Origin: Spinellus fusiger
Lineage: Eukaryota > Mucoromycota > Mucoromycetes > Mucorales > Phycomycetaceae
Direction: 5' to 3'
Length of the DNA stretch: 19,157 bases
Assembly: GCA_025094145.1 (NCBI GenBank)
Contig: JALLLS010000168.1
Span: 1 to 19,157 of the forward strand
A program made the translations under genes and the position numbers. Under the pieces are notes generated by a model, which worked only from the letters and a program-made list of their open reading frames with translations, was not told where the DNA came from and searched no databases. Shown here piece after piece: positions 17,344-19,157 of this stretch. The stretch's first letter is position 1, and each line of letters opens with the position of its first letter.

Positions 17344-19157
17344 ACAAGCTTGCCTCTTTCTTCATGCAACATGGTAGACTGATGGCTGAGGCTTATGAAG
17401 CAACACCTGGTTTCTCTGTTGGCAGTGTTGTCATTCTTGACATTGTTAGAGACATTAAGATTTCTTCCACTACCCACACCAACTCCACCAACCACCACCC
17501 TCTCAAAAGAGTCACTACTAGCTCTGGAAGACAGTTCATGCCAGTGAAAATTGTGCCTCTGAACTTGTTCTTGGATGACACAAGTGGAAACATCACCAAG
17601 AAGTAGAATAAGTTTGAGAGTTGGGTGATGTCTCCTGCTGCAATGGCATTCAAAGAACAAAACAGGGTTGAGAATATGTTCTTTCTTTGCACCAGCAACA
17701 AGTTGTTGACAATAGAGATGCTTCTGGAGCTGGTAAAGGACTTGGAGATGTTGGAGAGAGGTGTCAAGATGTTTGATGTGGAGTTTGGAGAATCTGTCCT
17801 TGTTGTTGGTGTACTTCACCTCATCATGGCAGACAATCCTATGCATGTGGCTGTGACATGTAGTCTTGGTACAAGTGCCAATCTACCATGTAGAAAATGT
17901 TTCTGGAGGAAGGGAAGTGGAAGTGCAGTAGTGGATGGTGCCCCTGCCAGAAGAAGAGAAGAGTTAGTGGAGATGTGCCAACAGTACAACAACAACCCCA
18001 ACAATGCCAGCCCCAGAAGTAACCCCAGCACTGGCTATAAGCTAACTGGTGGTGAAGCCCTCTTGTCTCTCCAGTTGTGGGATCCCTCCAAGGATTGCCC
18101 AGTAGAAATCTTGCATACTATCCTCCTTGGTGTTGCCAAACACCTTGTGATTGGTATGGTGCCATTTTACACAGAAAAAGAAGTCAAGCACTTGGAAGAA
18201 AGCTTCTTCAACTAAAACTCAAAGGCTTTCACAAGAAAGCACCACACAACTTTTTGCCTCTGTGGCTCATATCTCGGAAGAGATTTTAAGATCATTGTTC
18301 AGCAGATACCTACCATTTTGAATCAATTAATTCAAAAACAACTTATCAGCAACAATACTTCAAAGGCAATCATTTTTAATTGTTTTGTTAAGCTCAGTTC
18401 TCTTGTATCCCTGTTATACATGCAAAGAATTGAAACATCCTTAGATGTTTATTTGAACAATGTGGAGTCCATTGTCACAGATTTGAAGAGATCAATTGCC
18501 AACTACAATGCATTGGCAGCACCCAGCAAGTCTTCAAAAAAAGCAACCATTGGCAGCACTCTCAAGTTGCATTTGCTTGGTCATCTTTGTGAAGACATTA
18601 CTTGCTTTGCCTTGCCCATTCATTATGAAATAGAAAGAGGCAAGCAATTCAACAAGTTTATCTGTAAAAGGATAATCTTCACCAACAGATGCTTGCCCTC
18701 TCAAGATGTTGCCGTTTCCTTTGGGAAAAAGTACATGTCAGTACCCACCTTGGAAGATGTGTACTGGCAGGTACCAGGCTATGGTAGTCTTCTCACTGCT
18801 GGTGCCAAGGTTAAGCTGTTCCAACAGTTCTGTCCTCTTGTTCTCTCCCATGAGCCTGCTGATAATAACAGCAGCTCCAAAAGTATTGTTGTTGGTCTTG
18901 CTGGTTTGTTTTTGTTGTCTTCTGCTGTCTTGCCTGTCTTTGGTAAGATTGTTGCCATTGAGAAGAATGTTGCCACAATTCTTCTATACAACTTCAAACT
19001 AGCCTCTGACCAAAACTCACTCACTCACTCACAACATCTGGCTTTTGCCAAAGAAATCCACAACCTTTTCTCTTTTTTTGCCATTGGCCTTAAAGATAAC
19101 ATTGGAAACAATGTTGTCTTGCCCTTGAGCACCACTTTGAGGTGAGCTATGATGGTG

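Larger units (their letters stand above)
16352..19142 (+). pseudogene. C2H2 zinc-finger transposon protein gene, two in-frame stops, continues off window
   Basis: Exon 1 (16352-16464) encodes 38 residues with a classic C2H2 finger (C16, C19, H32, H36). The intron 16465-16612 has GTAAGG donor, CTAAT branch-like motif and CAG acceptor; splicing joins frames in phase. Exon 2 then runs in one frame for about 840 codons. It has an acidic segment, threonine tracts, DDTSGN..KK, SLGTSANLPCRKCFW (zinc-binding C-x2-C) and DPSKDCPVEILHTILLGVAKHLV, a signature I know from large fungal transposon-encoded proteins, then LGRDFKIIVQQIPTIL. TAG at 17604-17606 replaces a Trp expected in KKWNKFESW, and TAA at 18213-18215 interrupts ..FFN-x-NSKAF. 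No frameshifts. It ends at AG|GTGAGC, a likely splice donor. Superfamily uncertain; could be transposase or domesticated relative. Confidence 0.75.

Overview
The window looks like a repeat-rich, AT-biased, CpG-poor nuclear segment of a fungus, most likely an early-diverging (Mucoromycota-like) lineage. The reasons are a Pol III tRNA-Tyr gene with a short intron, APE-type two-ORF LINEs whose ORF1 resembles those I associate with Mucoromycota, and a spliced zinc-finger transposon gene of a type common in fungi. The lineage is inference. I see no ordinary housekeeping protein gene.

From 1 to 14912 the window is a stack of three non-LTR retrotransposons (LINEs), all on the minus strand, that entered one tRNA-Tyr gene one after another. 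The tRNA gene is intact at 14830-14912 (+). Element C (9872-14827) abuts its 5' end. Left of C lies an orphan copy of the first 17 bases of the target (9855-9871). Left of that is element B (4531-9854), then a decayed orphan tRNA head (4515-4530), then element A (1-4514, running off the left edge). C is bounded on both sides by the same 17 bp, so each insertion opened the tRNA A box while target-site duplication rebuilt a complete tRNA gene downstream. A and C are one family; B is a second, diverged family using the same site. Decay increases away from the tRNA: C has an intact ORF1 and about 60% of ORF2 open, B has dead catalytic residues, and A is broken by a solo LTR and several AT-rich inserts.

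Each LINE encodes ORF1 (coiled coil plus a conserved C-terminal half) and ORF2 (APE endonuclease, reverse transcriptase, C-terminal CCHC-like zinc motif). In B and C the two ORFs overlap through ATGA, and the family A/C ORF2 carries a collagen-like Gly/Pro/Val linker between endonuclease and RT. A solo LTR (225-753, with a TSD), a second LTR in opposite orientation inside B (6725-7304) and an LTR fragment (15282-15464) mark a separate LTR retrotransposon family.

From 14913 to 16351 there is AT-rich sequence without a credible gene. From 16352 to the right edge lies a spliced C2H2-zinc-finger transposon protein gene (+), open in one frame except for two nonsense codons, so probably a recent pseudogene. 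It seems to continue past the window through a splice donor near 19142.
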